A DNA stretch of 64,000 nucleotides, taken from an uncultured Pseudomonadota bacterium. GTDB lineage: Bacteria > Pseudomonadota > Gammaproteobacteria > Methylococcales > Methylomonadaceae. Position numbers and translations under genes: made by a program. The stretch lies in NCBI GenBank assembly GCA_903870545.1, contig CAIQDI010000007.1, forward strand, positions 62,001-126,000. The letters run 5' to 3'. The notes beneath the pieces are model-generated. The model was not told the origin of the DNA. It searched no databases and saw only the letters and a list, made by a program, of their open reading frames with translations. Below are positions 29,727 through 39,358 of this stretch, piece after piece; the first letter of the stretch is position 1, and each line of letters begins with the position of its first letter.

Positions 29727-31307
29727 CTATAAATCGCAGCCAGAATAAGAACAATTGAAGGATTTGTTGCACACCGGAAAATCAGGCACGATATTATTCA
29801 ACACCGCTTTTTCGAGTGCTTCCCAATTTAATTGGCTGGGGTCACGCGGATAAAAACGCGCAATCGTGTTGTTTTCACCGAAGCGAACATACGAAATAAT
29901 TTCGCCACGCCACCCGTCTACAATTCCTAATCCATAACTTTCAGCTTTGGGCGTTTGCCAATTCGCGACTAAATCGCCTTCGGGCAAGTTTGCCAATTGT
30001 TCAATAAATTGTTCGATGAGTTTGAGCGAAGCGTTGATTTCTTTGTAACGCACCCAAAAACGTGACGCAATATCGCCTTGATTTTCGGCAGCCACTTTTA
30101 CCGCAACAGAATCATAAGGCGCGTAAGGGGCATCGCGGCGAACATCAAAATCTTGTCCACTAGCGCGTCCAACAAAACCTAATGTGCCAAAATGCGCGGC
30201 AGTTTCGGGCGACAAATAACCTGCTGTATAAAGTCGGTCTTCAAGTGACGAATTCAAATCAATCGCGGGAATTAAATCGGCTAATTCTGCGCGAAGTTGC
30301 GTCATGTCGGTGAGCATGAATTTACTCGCGGCTTCTGAAACGTCAACCGCCACGCCGCCTACAACGATTTTATCCATCAATGAACGATGTCCGAATAATT
30401 CATAATTGGTGCGACACCATAATTCTTTCAAGCGCATCATTTGCATAAACGCAAAGGTAAATGCCACGTCATTACAAATCGCGCCAATGTCGCCAAGATG
30501 GTTTGCAATGCGTTCGCGTTCAGCAAAAATGCCTCGAATCAATGCCGCGCGTGGTGGAATTTCAACGTTTGCGGCTTGTTCCATTGCCATGCAAGCTGCC
30601 CAAGCGTGCGAAACACAAGTATCACCCGAAACCCGTCCTGCTAATTTCGCCAAACCTTCTGGCGTGCGCCCTTCAGCGATTTTTTCGGTGCCTTTGTGAA
30701 CGTAGCCGAGCCGTTCTTCTAAATTTAAAATCAGCTCGCCCACCGCTTGAAAACGAAAATGTCCCGGTTCAATAATTCCCGCATGAACCGGCCCAACAGG
30801 AATTTCATAAACGCCCACGCCGTGCGATTGAATGAAATGATAATCCGTGTCGGGCGGGGTAATTTCTGCGGGTGAACCTTGAACGGGAAAATCATGACGC
30901 AACGGATAATCGTGTTTGCCCCACGCTTTGTGGCGCATCCAACAACGTGGATCGGGATGATTCAAAAACTCGATGCCAAACATATCGTGCGTGTGACGTT
31001 CAGAACGATTTGCCGCCGCATAAACCGTGGCTTGTGACGGCAATTCGGGTTTTGAAGCGTTGACCGTGGCGCGTAATAAAATGTAATTACCCGACTTTTC
31101 AAAACACGCATGAACGTAAAATTGTCCGTCAATTTGTTCCGCGAAACCTGCCGCCCAACGCAATTTGTTTTCGGCGGCTAATTCGGCGAAACGTTGCCAA
31201 TGTTTATCGTCGATTTGCCACAACGCAACGAAAGGCGAAACATCTTCTAATTTAACGAAAATTCCCGCTTCGTCCAGTTGTTGTAAAAACGCTTTTTGCC
31301 AACTCAT
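29727..31307 (-). CDS. NuoC-NuoD/HyfG-like large subunit, canonical NiFe cysteine pairs missing
   Basis: NuoC-like N-terminus (ERHTHDMFGIEFLNHPDPR) fused to NuoD-like part (GPVHAGIIEPGHFRFQAVGELILNLEERLGYVHKGTEK). L1 region reads RVSGDTCVSHAW, C-terminus reads PDFPVCNKSFNCSYSGCDL. Confidence 0.88.
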   Translation of the reverse strand: MSWQKAFLQQLDEAGIFVKLEDVSPFVALWQIDDKHWQRFAELAAENKLRWAAGFAEQIDGQFYVHACFEKSGNYILLRATVNASKPELPSQATVYAAANRSERHTHDMFGIEFLNHPDPRCWMRHKAWGKHDYPLRHDFPVQGSPAEITPPDTDYHFIQSHGVGVYEIPVGPVHAGIIEPGHFRFQAVGELILNLEERLGYVHKGTEKIAEGRTPEGLAKLAGRVSGDTCVSHAWAACMAMEQAANVEIPPRAALIRGIFAERERIANHLGDIGAICNDVAFTFAFMQMMRLKELWCRTNYELFGHRSLMDKIVVGGVAVDVSEAASKFMLTDMTQLRAELADLIPAIDLNSSLEDRLYTAGYLSPETAAHFGTLGFVGRASGQDFDVRRDAPYAPYDSVAVKVAAENQGDIASRFWVRYKEINASLKLIEQFIEQLANLPEGDLVANWQTPKAESYGLGIVDGWRGEIISYVRFGENNTIARFYPRDPSQLNWEALEKAVLNNIVPDFPVCNKSFNCSYSGCDL

Positions 31308-32764
31308 AACGCACTCCCCGAAATTAACAACGTCGCCTGACCAAACCAATCGCTTAAAAAGCCTGGAATCGCTAAACCCAACCACAATGCCAATCCTAAA
31401 TGCACCATCACGGGAATCAAATTGGCTTTAATCGCAGATTGCCCGTCTGGTCTTTCGCCGAAAACCATCGGTTGAATATGTCGAAACAGCCCCGCAAACG
31501 CAATTCCAATGCCCAATAATAACAACGGCGTGAGCCACGGATATTGGTGCATCGTTGCCAGTAAAACTAAAAATTCGCTGGTAAAAACGCCAAACGGTGG
31601 AAAACCTGCAATCGCCACCGTGCCAATCAATAATCCCCAACCGACTTTCGGCTGGGTTTTAATCAAGCCACGAATACCACTCATTTTTTGCGTACCCGCC
31701 AATTGCGACGCATAACCAACGGTCACGAAAATCGCGGATTTCACCAATGAATGAACGGTCATGTGCAGCAACGCCGCGAAGGTTGCCAGCGGACCACCGA
31801 TGCCAAATGCGAACGTCATCAAACCCATGTGTTCAATCGAGGAATAACTAAACAGCCGTTTAATATCTTTTTGGCGATGCAGAAATAACGCCGCCACTAA
31901 AAATGAAACTAGCCCGAAACCCATCATCAAATAACCGGCAATGTGCGTTTGCGTCGCGCCATCAACCAGCATTTTATTTCGCACCACCGCATAAAGTGCA
32001 TCGTTCAATAACAAACCCGATAACACCGCCGACATGGGCGTGGGGCCTTCAGAATGCGCGTCGGGCAACCAATTATGCAACGGCACCAGACCAATTTTTG
32101 TACCGTAACCAATCAATAAAAACACAAATGCAATTTCTAAAATATCAGGATTCAATTGCGCGGCGTGTTCATGCAAAACCGTCCATAACAACGCATTTTC
32201 ACTGTCGCCAATTTGCGACGCGGCGTAATACAACAAAATCGTGCCAAACAACGCTTGCGCGATACCAACTCCACATAAAATAAAATACTTCCAAGCCGCT
32301 TCAATCGATTCGGGCGTGCGATACAAACTCACCAATAAAACCGTTGCGAGCGTCGCGCCTTCCATTGAAACCCACATAATGCCCATGTTGTTGGTCGTCA
32401 AAACCAAATACATTGCCAACATAAACCCTTGATACATCGAGTAATAAAGTTTTAAACGCCCTTCGGTCAATTTGCCGATTTCCTTTTCATGTGCCATGTA
32501 CGGCGCAGAAAATAACGACGTGGTAAAACCCACAAACGCCGTCAACACAATCAAATACACATTAAATGAATCAATTAAAAACGCTTTGCCACTCGATAAA
32601 ATCGTCCCTTGCTCAAAAACCGTAATCGCTAATCCAATCGTAATCAACAAACTTACGCCGTTAATGCGCGTGTTAAGTTTGCCAATATCCTCTTTGTGTC
32701 CCATCAGCCCGAAAAATAAAATTCCCGCCGCCGACAACAGTAATAATAAATAAACCGCAATCAT
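31304..32764 (-). CDS. HyfF/NuoN-type antiporter-like membrane subunit
   Basis: LVPLHNWLPDAHSEGPTPMSAVLSGLLLN, KDIKRLFSYSSIEHMGL, GFPPFGVFTSEF motifs; ATGA overlap with the HyfG-like gene. Confidence 0.9.
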   Translation of the reverse strand: MIAVYLLLLLSAAGILFFGLMGHKEDIGKLNTRINGVSLLITIGLAITVFEQGTILSSGKAFLIDSFNVYLIVLTAFVGFTTSLFSAPYMAHEKEIGKLTEGRLKLYYSMYQGFMLAMYLVLTTNNMGIMWVSMEGATLATVLLVSLYRTPESIEAAWKYFILCGVGIAQALFGTILLYYAASQIGDSENALLWTVLHEHAAQLNPDILEIAFVFLLIGYGTKIGLVPLHNWLPDAHSEGPTPMSAVLSGLLLNDALYAVVRNKMLVDGATQTHIAGYLMMGFGLVSFLVAALFLHRQKDIKRLFSYSSIEHMGLMTFAFGIGGPLATFAALLHMTVHSLVKSAIFVTVGYASQLAGTQKMSGIRGLIKTQPKVGWGLLIGTVAIAGFPPFGVFTSEFLVLLATMHQYPWLTPLLLLGIGIAFAGLFRHIQPMVFGERPDGQSAIKANLIPVMVHLGLALWLGLAIPGFLSDWFGQATLLISGSAL

Positions 32765-33019
32765 ACCAACCTCTTGTTAGAATTCTTTTTATTGATGTTG
32801 CGATTAACGTGCCAGGCGATAATTTTTTATATGATTTTGAATCATATCAATTTTATTTAAAATAAATGAATATTGATCACTTTGTCGGTGGTGTAAAAAA
32901 ACCAATACGGTTGTTTTGCACCTAATTCATGATTTGAAATAACGCCTTTCGATGCGCTTGCAAATTCTGCTGAATATCTATCAAATGTGGTTTTTTCTGT
33001 CTGAGAGAGTAATCGTTCA

Positions 33020-34321
33020 TTGAAACCCATTATTTCTACACCAAAAAGTTGGCGTAAATCCTTTGCGGTTTATGTTGAGCTGCGCGTTTTAAGTATGATT
33101 GCGTTGGGATTTGCAGCGGGTTTACCGTATTTGCTGATTTTTTCGACATTGTCTGCGTGGTTGCGCGATGAAGGTATTGAACGTTCCGTTATTGGTTTTT
33201 TTAGTTGGGTCAGCGTCACCTATTCCATCAAAATTCTGTGGTCGCCGATTGTTGATAAAGTGCGTTTGCCCATTTTGACGCGCTTTTTAGGACAGCGACG
33301 CAGTTGGATGTTGTTGGCGCAATTCGGAATTATAGCGGGATTGATTGGCATGGCGAGTGCCGATACGCACACACAATTGGCGACGATTGCCGGTTGCGCC
33401 ATACTGGTGGCGTTTTGTTCCGCGACGCAAGATGTCAGCATTGATGCGTTTCGGATTGAATCAAGCGTCACAGAATATCAAGGCGCGATGGCGGCGATGT
33501 ATGTGTTGGGTTATCGATTGGCGTTATTGGTCGCGGGAGCGGGTTCATTTTATATTGCTGAATTTTTCGATTGGCATACGGCGTATTTCGCGATGGCAGC
33601 GGCGATGAGTTTTGGCGTAATCACGACATTATGTTTACGTTCGCCAGCCGCTGAAAACACGTTTAAGAAGTTAGAAAAAACCACCTTTTTAAACCAAGTT
33701 CGTGATGCCATTATTCATCCTTTTACCGATTTTTTCGCTCGACAAGGACGTTTGGGTTGGCTGATTTTGTTGCTGATTGCGATTTATAAAATGAGCGATG
33801 TCACGATGGGCGTGATGGCGAATCCGTTTTATTTGGATTTAGGCTTTAACAAAAAAGAAATTGCCGAAATCAGCAAAATTTTTGGTTTTTTCATGACGAT
33901 TGCAGGCGCGGCGTTAGGCGGCGTGTTTGTCGTGCGTTACGGCGTGATGCGTCCGTTATTAGTGGGTGCCATTGCAACCGCTAGCACGAATTTATTATTT
34001 GCTGCATTGGCGAACACGAAACCAGATTTAACCTTACTTGCGGGCGTAATCAGCGCGGATAATTTGAGTGGTGGATTTGCGACCGCCGTTTTTATCGCCT
34101 ATTTATCGGGTTTGGCTCGCAGCGGTTATACCGCCACACAATATGCGTTATTTAGTTCGTTAATGACGTTTCCCGCGCAATTATTGGGTGGTTTTTCAGG
34201 AATCATTGTGGATCGTTTTGGTTATATCAACTTCTTCATTTATGCGTCATTGATTGGTTTACCGGCAATTTTTCTGGTTTTTTGGTTTTGGCGACGCGAA
34301 TTAGCTGAATTGAAAACGTAA
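33020..34321 (+). CDS. ampG: AmpG-family MFS muropeptide transporter
   Basis: ALGFAAGLPYLLIFSTLSAWLRDEGI...WSPIVDKVRLPILTRFLGQRRSWMLL; QDVSIDAFRIE. Confidence 0.85.
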   Translation: MKPIISTPKSWRKSFAVYVELRVLSMIALGFAAGLPYLLIFSTLSAWLRDEGIERSVIGFFSWVSVTYSIKILWSPIVDKVRLPILTRFLGQRRSWMLLAQFGIIAGLIGMASADTHTQLATIAGCAILVAFCSATQDVSIDAFRIESSVTEYQGAMAAMYVLGYRLALLVAGAGSFYIAEFFDWHTAYFAMAAAMSFGVITTLCLRSPAAENTFKKLEKTTFLNQVRDAIIHPFTDFFARQGRLGWLILLLIAIYKMSDVTMGVMANPFYLDLGFNKKEIAEISKIFGFFMTIAGAALGGVFVVRYGVMRPLLVGAIATASTNLLFAALANTKPDLTLLAGVISADNLSGGFATAVFIAYLSGLARSGYTATQYALFSSLMTFPAQLLGGFSGIIVDRFGYINFFIYASLIGLPAIFLVFWFWRRELAELKT

Positions 34322-34330
34322 ATATCAGGC

Positions 34331-34368
34331 ACAAAAAAAGAGCCTTACTCTTTCGAGTAAAGCTCTTT
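34331..34368 (-). terminator. Terminator downstream of tRNA-Leu
   Basis: AAAAAAAGAGCCTTACTCTTTCGAGTAAAGCTCTTT; hairpin followed by T-tract on the minus strand. Confidence 0.75.
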
Positions 34369-34374
34369 GATTTT

Positions 34375-34461
34375 TGGTGCCTTGGGCCGGAGTCGAACCG
34401 GCACGTCCTTTCGAACGAGGGATTTTAAGTCCCTTGCGTCTACCAATTTCGCCACCAAGGC
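34375..34461 (-). tRNA. tRNA-Leu (anticodon UAA), CCA encoded
   Basis: Reverse complement GCCTTGGTGGCGAAATTGGTAGACGCAAGGGACTTAAAATCCCTCGTTCGAAAGGACGTGCCGGTTCGACTCCGGCCCAAGGCACCA folds as a class II tRNA. Confidence 0.93.
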
Positions 34462-34554
34462 AATAACTTGATAAGCCGCGTATTATATAGAAAAATAAAA
34501 AACGCGCCACATTTTTCTGCATTTTTAACGAAATTGACGCTTATTTCGATGCTT

Positions 34555-36120
34555 TTACCGACAAATTCGGTGTTTTCGCGCCAGAAATAACAAACTTGCG
34601 AAACTCATCCAAAGCAAAACTGGCAGCAAATAAAACCATTGCTGATAAAACGTCACGGTGGGATTTTTCAAATACGGCACACGATAAACGTCTGTCCATT
34701 TTTCGTGAATCGGCGAGCGTTGCAAAATTTCACCCGAAGCCAACACCACCGACGAAATCCCCGTATTCGTCACCCGCAACACCGGACGACGAAATTCAAC
34801 GCCTCGCGCCAACGTCATGTAAAAATGCTGATACGGTTGTTGCCACGTTCCGTACCACGAATCATTGGTCACATTGACAATAAACTGTGCGCCCAAATTC
34901 GCCAAATCACGCGAAAAATACGCAAATAATCCTTCGTAACAAATATGCGGCGCGATTTTTAAACCGTGCAAAGTTAACAAGGTTGTTGCGCCCTGCCCGC
35001 GTCCAAAATGCCCCATCGGCGGCAACCAGTTTCGGATTTGTGGAAACCATTTCTCCATCGGAATGTATTCCCCAAACGCCAACAAAATCGTTTTGCTGTA
35101 ATGCGGCGACGTAATCTGCCCTTTTTCATTCAGCAAAAATAACGAATTTGTTAGTAATTTTTCCTGTTCGTCCACGCTGTACGCGCCAGTAATTAACGGC
35201 ACATTATGCTCGCTCAAAAACGCGCTTAATTGCCTCGGATAATCATTTTGCGGCGTGAGTCGTTCACCCAAAAATGTCGGGAATGCTGTTTCGGGCCACA
35301 ACACAAAATCAATTTTTTCATTTTTATGGGCGTTTAAAGCGGCGTGCGTCAGCGAAAGATAACGGTTTAAAATCGATTGACCGTAACCGTCGCCAATTTC
35401 TGCCGCTAATTTTTCAGAATTATCGGTATTTCCTTGCACCATTAACACGTTAAATTCGGCATCTGGCGCAGATAAACGCGCTTGCAACGTCAATCCGCTG
35501 ATATTTAACAGCACGAAAATACCGATAACGGCACCAAAAATAATTTTGCCACGTCGTTCATGTCGCGATTGCCACGCCAAATACAGCGGTAAATTGCACG
35601 CCAACGTGATTGCGCTCAAACCACTAAATCCTACCAGTTCGGCAAGTTGATAAAATGGAATGCCTGAACCAAACCACGAATAGCCAAAATTCCAATCGAA
35701 TAACGTCAGCGAATAGGCTTCACTTAAAATCGTAATTATCGCCAATAAACTGAGCGATAACGCCGGCGAACAGCGGTAGCGGCGATGAATGACAAACCAA
35801 ATCGCGCCCGCCAACGGCACATATAAATGAGCAAAAATCGCGTACAAAATCATGCCGACAACCGCGACTGCCCACGGCAAATGCGCGAATTCGTGCAGCA
35901 AATACGTCATCCAATTAAAACCAATCAGCGTAAATACAAACGCCGTCACCACGCCGCCCAAAATGACCGATTTTAATTCCGTTTGTCGCTGCCAAAAAAT
36001 CCACAGCGGCACAAAGCCAAATAGTGCCGCCCACGGTGGAAAAGGAATGTAGCTCGTGCCGATGAAAATGCCGGACAAAATCGGCAACGCATACCGCTTA
36101 ACGGTTGTGAATTTCAGCAT
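34555..36120 (-). CDS. lnt: Apolipoprotein N-acyltransferase
   Basis: FVLWPETAFPTFL, THGLKIAPHICYEGLF, NVTNDSWYG catalytic motifs. Confidence 0.93.
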   Translation of the reverse strand: MLKFTTVKRYALPILSGIFIGTSYIPFPPWAALFGFVPLWIFWQRQTELKSVILGGVVTAFVFTLIGFNWMTYLLHEFAHLPWAVAVVGMILYAIFAHLYVPLAGAIWFVIHRRYRCSPALSLSLLAIITILSEAYSLTLFDWNFGYSWFGSGIPFYQLAELVGFSGLSAITLACNLPLYLAWQSRHERRGKIIFGAVIGIFVLLNISGLTLQARLSAPDAEFNVLMVQGNTDNSEKLAAEIGDGYGQSILNRYLSLTHAALNAHKNEKIDFVLWPETAFPTFLGERLTPQNDYPRQLSAFLSEHNVPLITGAYSVDEQEKLLTNSLFLLNEKGQITSPHYSKTILLAFGEYIPMEKWFPQIRNWLPPMGHFGRGQGATTLLTLHGLKIAPHICYEGLFAYFSRDLANLGAQFIVNVTNDSWYGTWQQPYQHFYMTLARGVEFRRPVLRVTNTGISSVVLASGEILQRSPIHEKWTDVYRVPYLKNPTVTFYQQWFYLLPVLLWMSFASLLFLARKHRICR

Positions 36121-36877
36121 AAAGCGCACGGAATTCGTCGGTTAATTTATGCGCGGGAACGTAATGAACCAACGGTTGCGATGCTGAATGCGATTCGCGC
36201 ACTTTCACCGAAGTCGAAATCATTGCCGCTAAAACGGGCAAACCTTCGGCAATCAATTCATTCACTAATTGGCGCGGCAAATTCGCTTGTTTTTGAAATT
36301 GATTCACAATAATACCTTCAATTTCTAGCGTTGGATTGTGATCAGCTTTGACTTCCGTCAGCGTGTGCATCAACAAATACAACGCATCACGGGCAAAAAT
36401 ATCACAATCAAACGGAATCAAACATTTGTGCGCGGCAATTAACGCCGATTGACTATAAAAATTCAAAATCGGCGGCGTATCCATGTAAATTTCGTCAAAA
36501 CCTTCCAGCTTTTCAAGAGCTTCCTTGAGTTTGAAAATTTTATAACGCGATTCTAAGCGACCTTGAAGCGGTTCCAATTCGGGATGCGACGGTAACACAA
36601 ATAAATTGGGGAACGGCGTGGCATGAATCGCATTTTCTAAACCTGAACCCGAATTTCCGCCGAATATCGATAAACTCAAACTGTCTTTAAAAAAATGAGC
36701 GATTGTTTTATCGCTGTCGGCGATTTTTCCACCGAGCAGATATTGCGTGGAATTGCCTTGCACGTCTAAATCGATAACGAGCGTGCGTTTGCCTTCCATC
36801 GCACTAATCGCCGCTAAATTACAAGTAATCGTGGATTTTCCCACGCCGCCTTTTTGATTGAAAATAACTCTACGCAT
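36098..36877 (-). CDS. ParA-family ATPase (orphan)
   Basis: MRRVIFNQKGGVGKSTITCNLAAISAMEGKRTLVIDLDVQGNSTQYLLGG deviant Walker A. Confidence 0.9.
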   Translation of the reverse strand: MRRVIFNQKGGVGKSTITCNLAAISAMEGKRTLVIDLDVQGNSTQYLLGGKIADSDKTIAHFFKDSLSLSIFGGNSGSGLENAIHATPFPNLFVLPSHPELEPLQGRLESRYKIFKLKEALEKLEGFDEIYMDTPPILNFYSQSALIAAHKCLIPFDCDIFARDALYLLMHTLTEVKADHNPTLEIEGIIVNQFQKQANLPRQLVNELIAEGLPVLAAMISTSVKVRESHSASQPLVHYVPAHKLTDEFRALYAEIHNR

Positions 36878-37040
36878 GAATTGTCCTACAAAATTAAAGT
36901 ATAAAAAACATCGGCGCGATTTTACACACATTAACGAGAAGGTTGATGATTTTGTTTGCTTATTGCGTATAAACTCGATTATTCTGAATCAGGGCAGAAA
37001 TCTATTCGGGAAAAGAAAAACACAACTGCGAGGATACCTT

Positions 37041-38852
37041 ATGACATTATTATCGAGTTTAAAGATTCCATTTCAAATCGGTTTGTTAGACAGGGATTCA
37101 CTTTATATTGAAACCTATAATTTATGGTGGGTTACGGTTTCAGTATTGATAGCCATTTTTGCATCGTATGCGGCATTCAACGCTTCCAGTAGAATCCTGC
37201 ACTGCTATTCGATGATTGAAAAGCTAATTTGGATTGTAATCAGTTCGCTAACGTTAGGTATTGGAATTTGGGCAATGCACTTCATCGCTATGTTAGCGTT
37301 AAACTTACAATGCCACGTCGATTACGACCACTTTCTAACGGTAATTTCAATCTTTCCAGTTGTTTTAGTGAGTGGTGTTGTATTGGGTATTTCGAGTATT
37401 AAACCTATTCCAATCTGGCTAAATAGCATTTTTCTTGGCGGCGGCATTGGCTTGACGCACTACATAGGAATGGGGGCGATGAAATTAGACAGCGGAGATA
37501 TTAGCTACAATCCAACATTTTTTGCTTTATCCTTTATTATCGCTGTTCTATTGGCATTTACTGCATTGAAATCAAAAGGCAAAGTTGTACTTTTCGGAAA
37601 TAAAAATATCTTTGGCGCGATAATTATGGGGGTAGCTGCTGCTGGCATGCACTATACGGCGATGTTCGCCACCTATTTCATCAAAGTATACGGTGTCATC
37701 TCCCTACAGAATCACGATTTAGAACGAGATAACCTCTTTTCGTTTGTTTCTCTTGTCGCATTTTTTGTGGCACTCACTTCATTAACCCTTGCTATTTTTT
37801 CACGCAATAAAGAAATTATCAGAGATTTATTGAAATTTGATTCTCAAAATAAAGAAATAGTTAAGAGTTTATTTGAATCTGATTCTCAAAATAAAGAAAT
37901 CGTGAGACATTTATTTGAATCGCATTTCAAAAATGCAGAGTTATTGAGTTCAATGTCAGGGTTATTAAATTCAATAGCGGAAGGTGCCTATGGCATCGAT
38001 ACTCAAGGCAATTGTAGTTTTGTGAATAGTTCATTTTTGAAAATTTTGGGTTACGAAACCTCAGAAGAGATTATTGGGCAACATATTCACGAACTGATTC
38101 ATCATTCATGCGCCGACGGGTCGCCTTATTCTTCCGACGAATGCCAAGTGTATAACGCTTATCGACAATGGAAAAATATCCACGTTACAGACGAAGTTTT
38201 CTGGCGAAAAGATGGAGTTGGAGTTCCCGTTGAATACTGGTCACAGCCCATTATTGCCGACGGTTTCATCAAAGGTGCAATTGTCACGTTTAGTGACATT
38301 ACCGAACGCCAAAAATACGAAAACGAAATCAAAAAGTTGGCATTTTATGATGTGTTGACGGGGTTGCCCAATCGTCGATTATTATTGGAACGCTTAAATC
38401 ACGCACTCTTATCAAGTCAGCGTAACCGTAAAAAAGGCGCGTTGTTTTTTATCGATATGGATAAGTTTAAACTCTTGAATGACACGCTGGGTCACGATAT
38501 GGGCGATTTGTTATTACAGCAAGTGGCACAACGATTAACATCGTGTGTTCGAGAAAGTGACACGGTTTCGCGTTTGGGTGGAGACGAATTTGTGGTGATG
38601 CTGGAAAATTTGAGCGAACACATGAATGAAGCGTTAAAGGAAGTTGAGAATTTTGGATTGCAATTTTTAGAAATACTGAATCAAAATTATCAACTCAGCG
38701 TTCATGATTATCACAGCACGCCGAGTATTGGTGCAACGCTATTTGACGGGCTTGAAAAAGATGCAAGTGAATTGATAAAGCAAGCTGATTCAGCGATGTA
38801 TCAAGCCAAATCAGAGGGTCGCAACACACTTTGTTTTTTTGGTGGCGAATGA
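37041..38852 (+). CDS. MHYT-PAS-GGDEF diguanylate cyclase
   Basis: Repeated M-H-(Y/F)-x motifs (WAMHFIAM, LTHYIGMGAM, GMHYTAMF); PAS; DVLTGLPNRRLLLERL...RLGGDEFVV. Confidence 0.92.
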   Translation: MTLLSSLKIPFQIGLLDRDSLYIETYNLWWVTVSVLIAIFASYAAFNASSRILHCYSMIEKLIWIVISSLTLGIGIWAMHFIAMLALNLQCHVDYDHFLTVISIFPVVLVSGVVLGISSIKPIPIWLNSIFLGGGIGLTHYIGMGAMKLDSGDISYNPTFFALSFIIAVLLAFTALKSKGKVVLFGNKNIFGAIIMGVAAAGMHYTAMFATYFIKVYGVISLQNHDLERDNLFSFVSLVAFFVALTSLTLAIFSRNKEIIRDLLKFDSQNKEIVKSLFESDSQNKEIVRHLFESHFKNAELLSSMSGLLNSIAEGAYGIDTQGNCSFVNSSFLKILGYETSEEIIGQHIHELIHHSCADGSPYSSDECQVYNAYRQWKNIHVTDEVFWRKDGVGVPVEYWSQPIIADGFIKGAIVTFSDITERQKYENEIKKLAFYDVLTGLPNRRLLLERLNHALLSSQRNRKKGALFFIDMDKFKLLNDTLGHDMGDLLLQQVAQRLTSCVRESDTVSRLGGDEFVVMLENLSEHMNEALKEVENFGLQFLEILNQNYQLSVHDYHSTPSIGATLFDGLEKDASELIKQADSAMYQAKSEGRNTLCFFGGE

Positions 38853-38992
38853 AAAATAGTGATTTGATGCGTTAAATCCGTGGAATTTAGCATCGTTATA
38901 ATTCACTATCGTGGTTATTATGTATTTCTTGAAATTTCGCTGTTACACTTTGCCGCGCAGGTTTTCACTAATTTAAATAACGAGCCAAAAGG

Positions 38993-39232
38993 ATGATTAT
39001 GTTTAACATCAAATCAAAAAAAATGACATTGCCGTTAAGCCTTTGTGTCATATCAATGCTGTTATCGCCAACCTTGAGCTATGCAGCATCATCGGAAACG
39101 GGCAGCATTGCGGCAAACCAAGCGGCTGACCAAAAAGCGGCTTTGGCAAAAAAAGCCGCTGACCGTCAGAAAGTAGCTGAAGAAAAGCAAAAAGCCGCTG
39201 AAGAAGAAAAAGCAAAAACCGACGAAAAATAA
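38993..39232 (+). CDS. Small secreted Ala/Lys/Glu-rich protein
   Basis: Signal peptide ...LPLSLCVISMLLSPTLSYA then AADQKAALAKKAADRQKVAEEKQKAAEEEKAKTDEK. Confidence 0.6.
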   Translation: MIMFNIKSKKMTLPLSLCVISMLLSPTLSYAASSETGSIAANQAADQKAALAKKAADRQKVAEEKQKAAEEEKAKTDEK

Positions 39233-39300
39233 TCGGCATGATGGTCGTTGTAGCTCGTCGTAAAAAATCAGCGTTAGCTACTTAAAAATTCTAAACGCAA

Positions 39301-39337
39301 AAAAGGCGCAAATTGCATGATGCAATTTGCGCCTTTT
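39301..39337. terminator. Bidirectional hairpin terminator
   Basis: Near-perfect AAAAGGCGCAAATTGCATGATGCAATTTGCGCCTTTT. Confidence 0.85.
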
Positions 39338-39358
39338 GTCGTGTTAAGCGTTAAGAAA

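Noticed and set aside
29727-31307. Calling the HyfG-like gene a functional [NiFe] hydrogenase
   Set aside because: Both cysteine pairs expected for the NiFe centre are not readable in the sequence; no maturation genes in the window.
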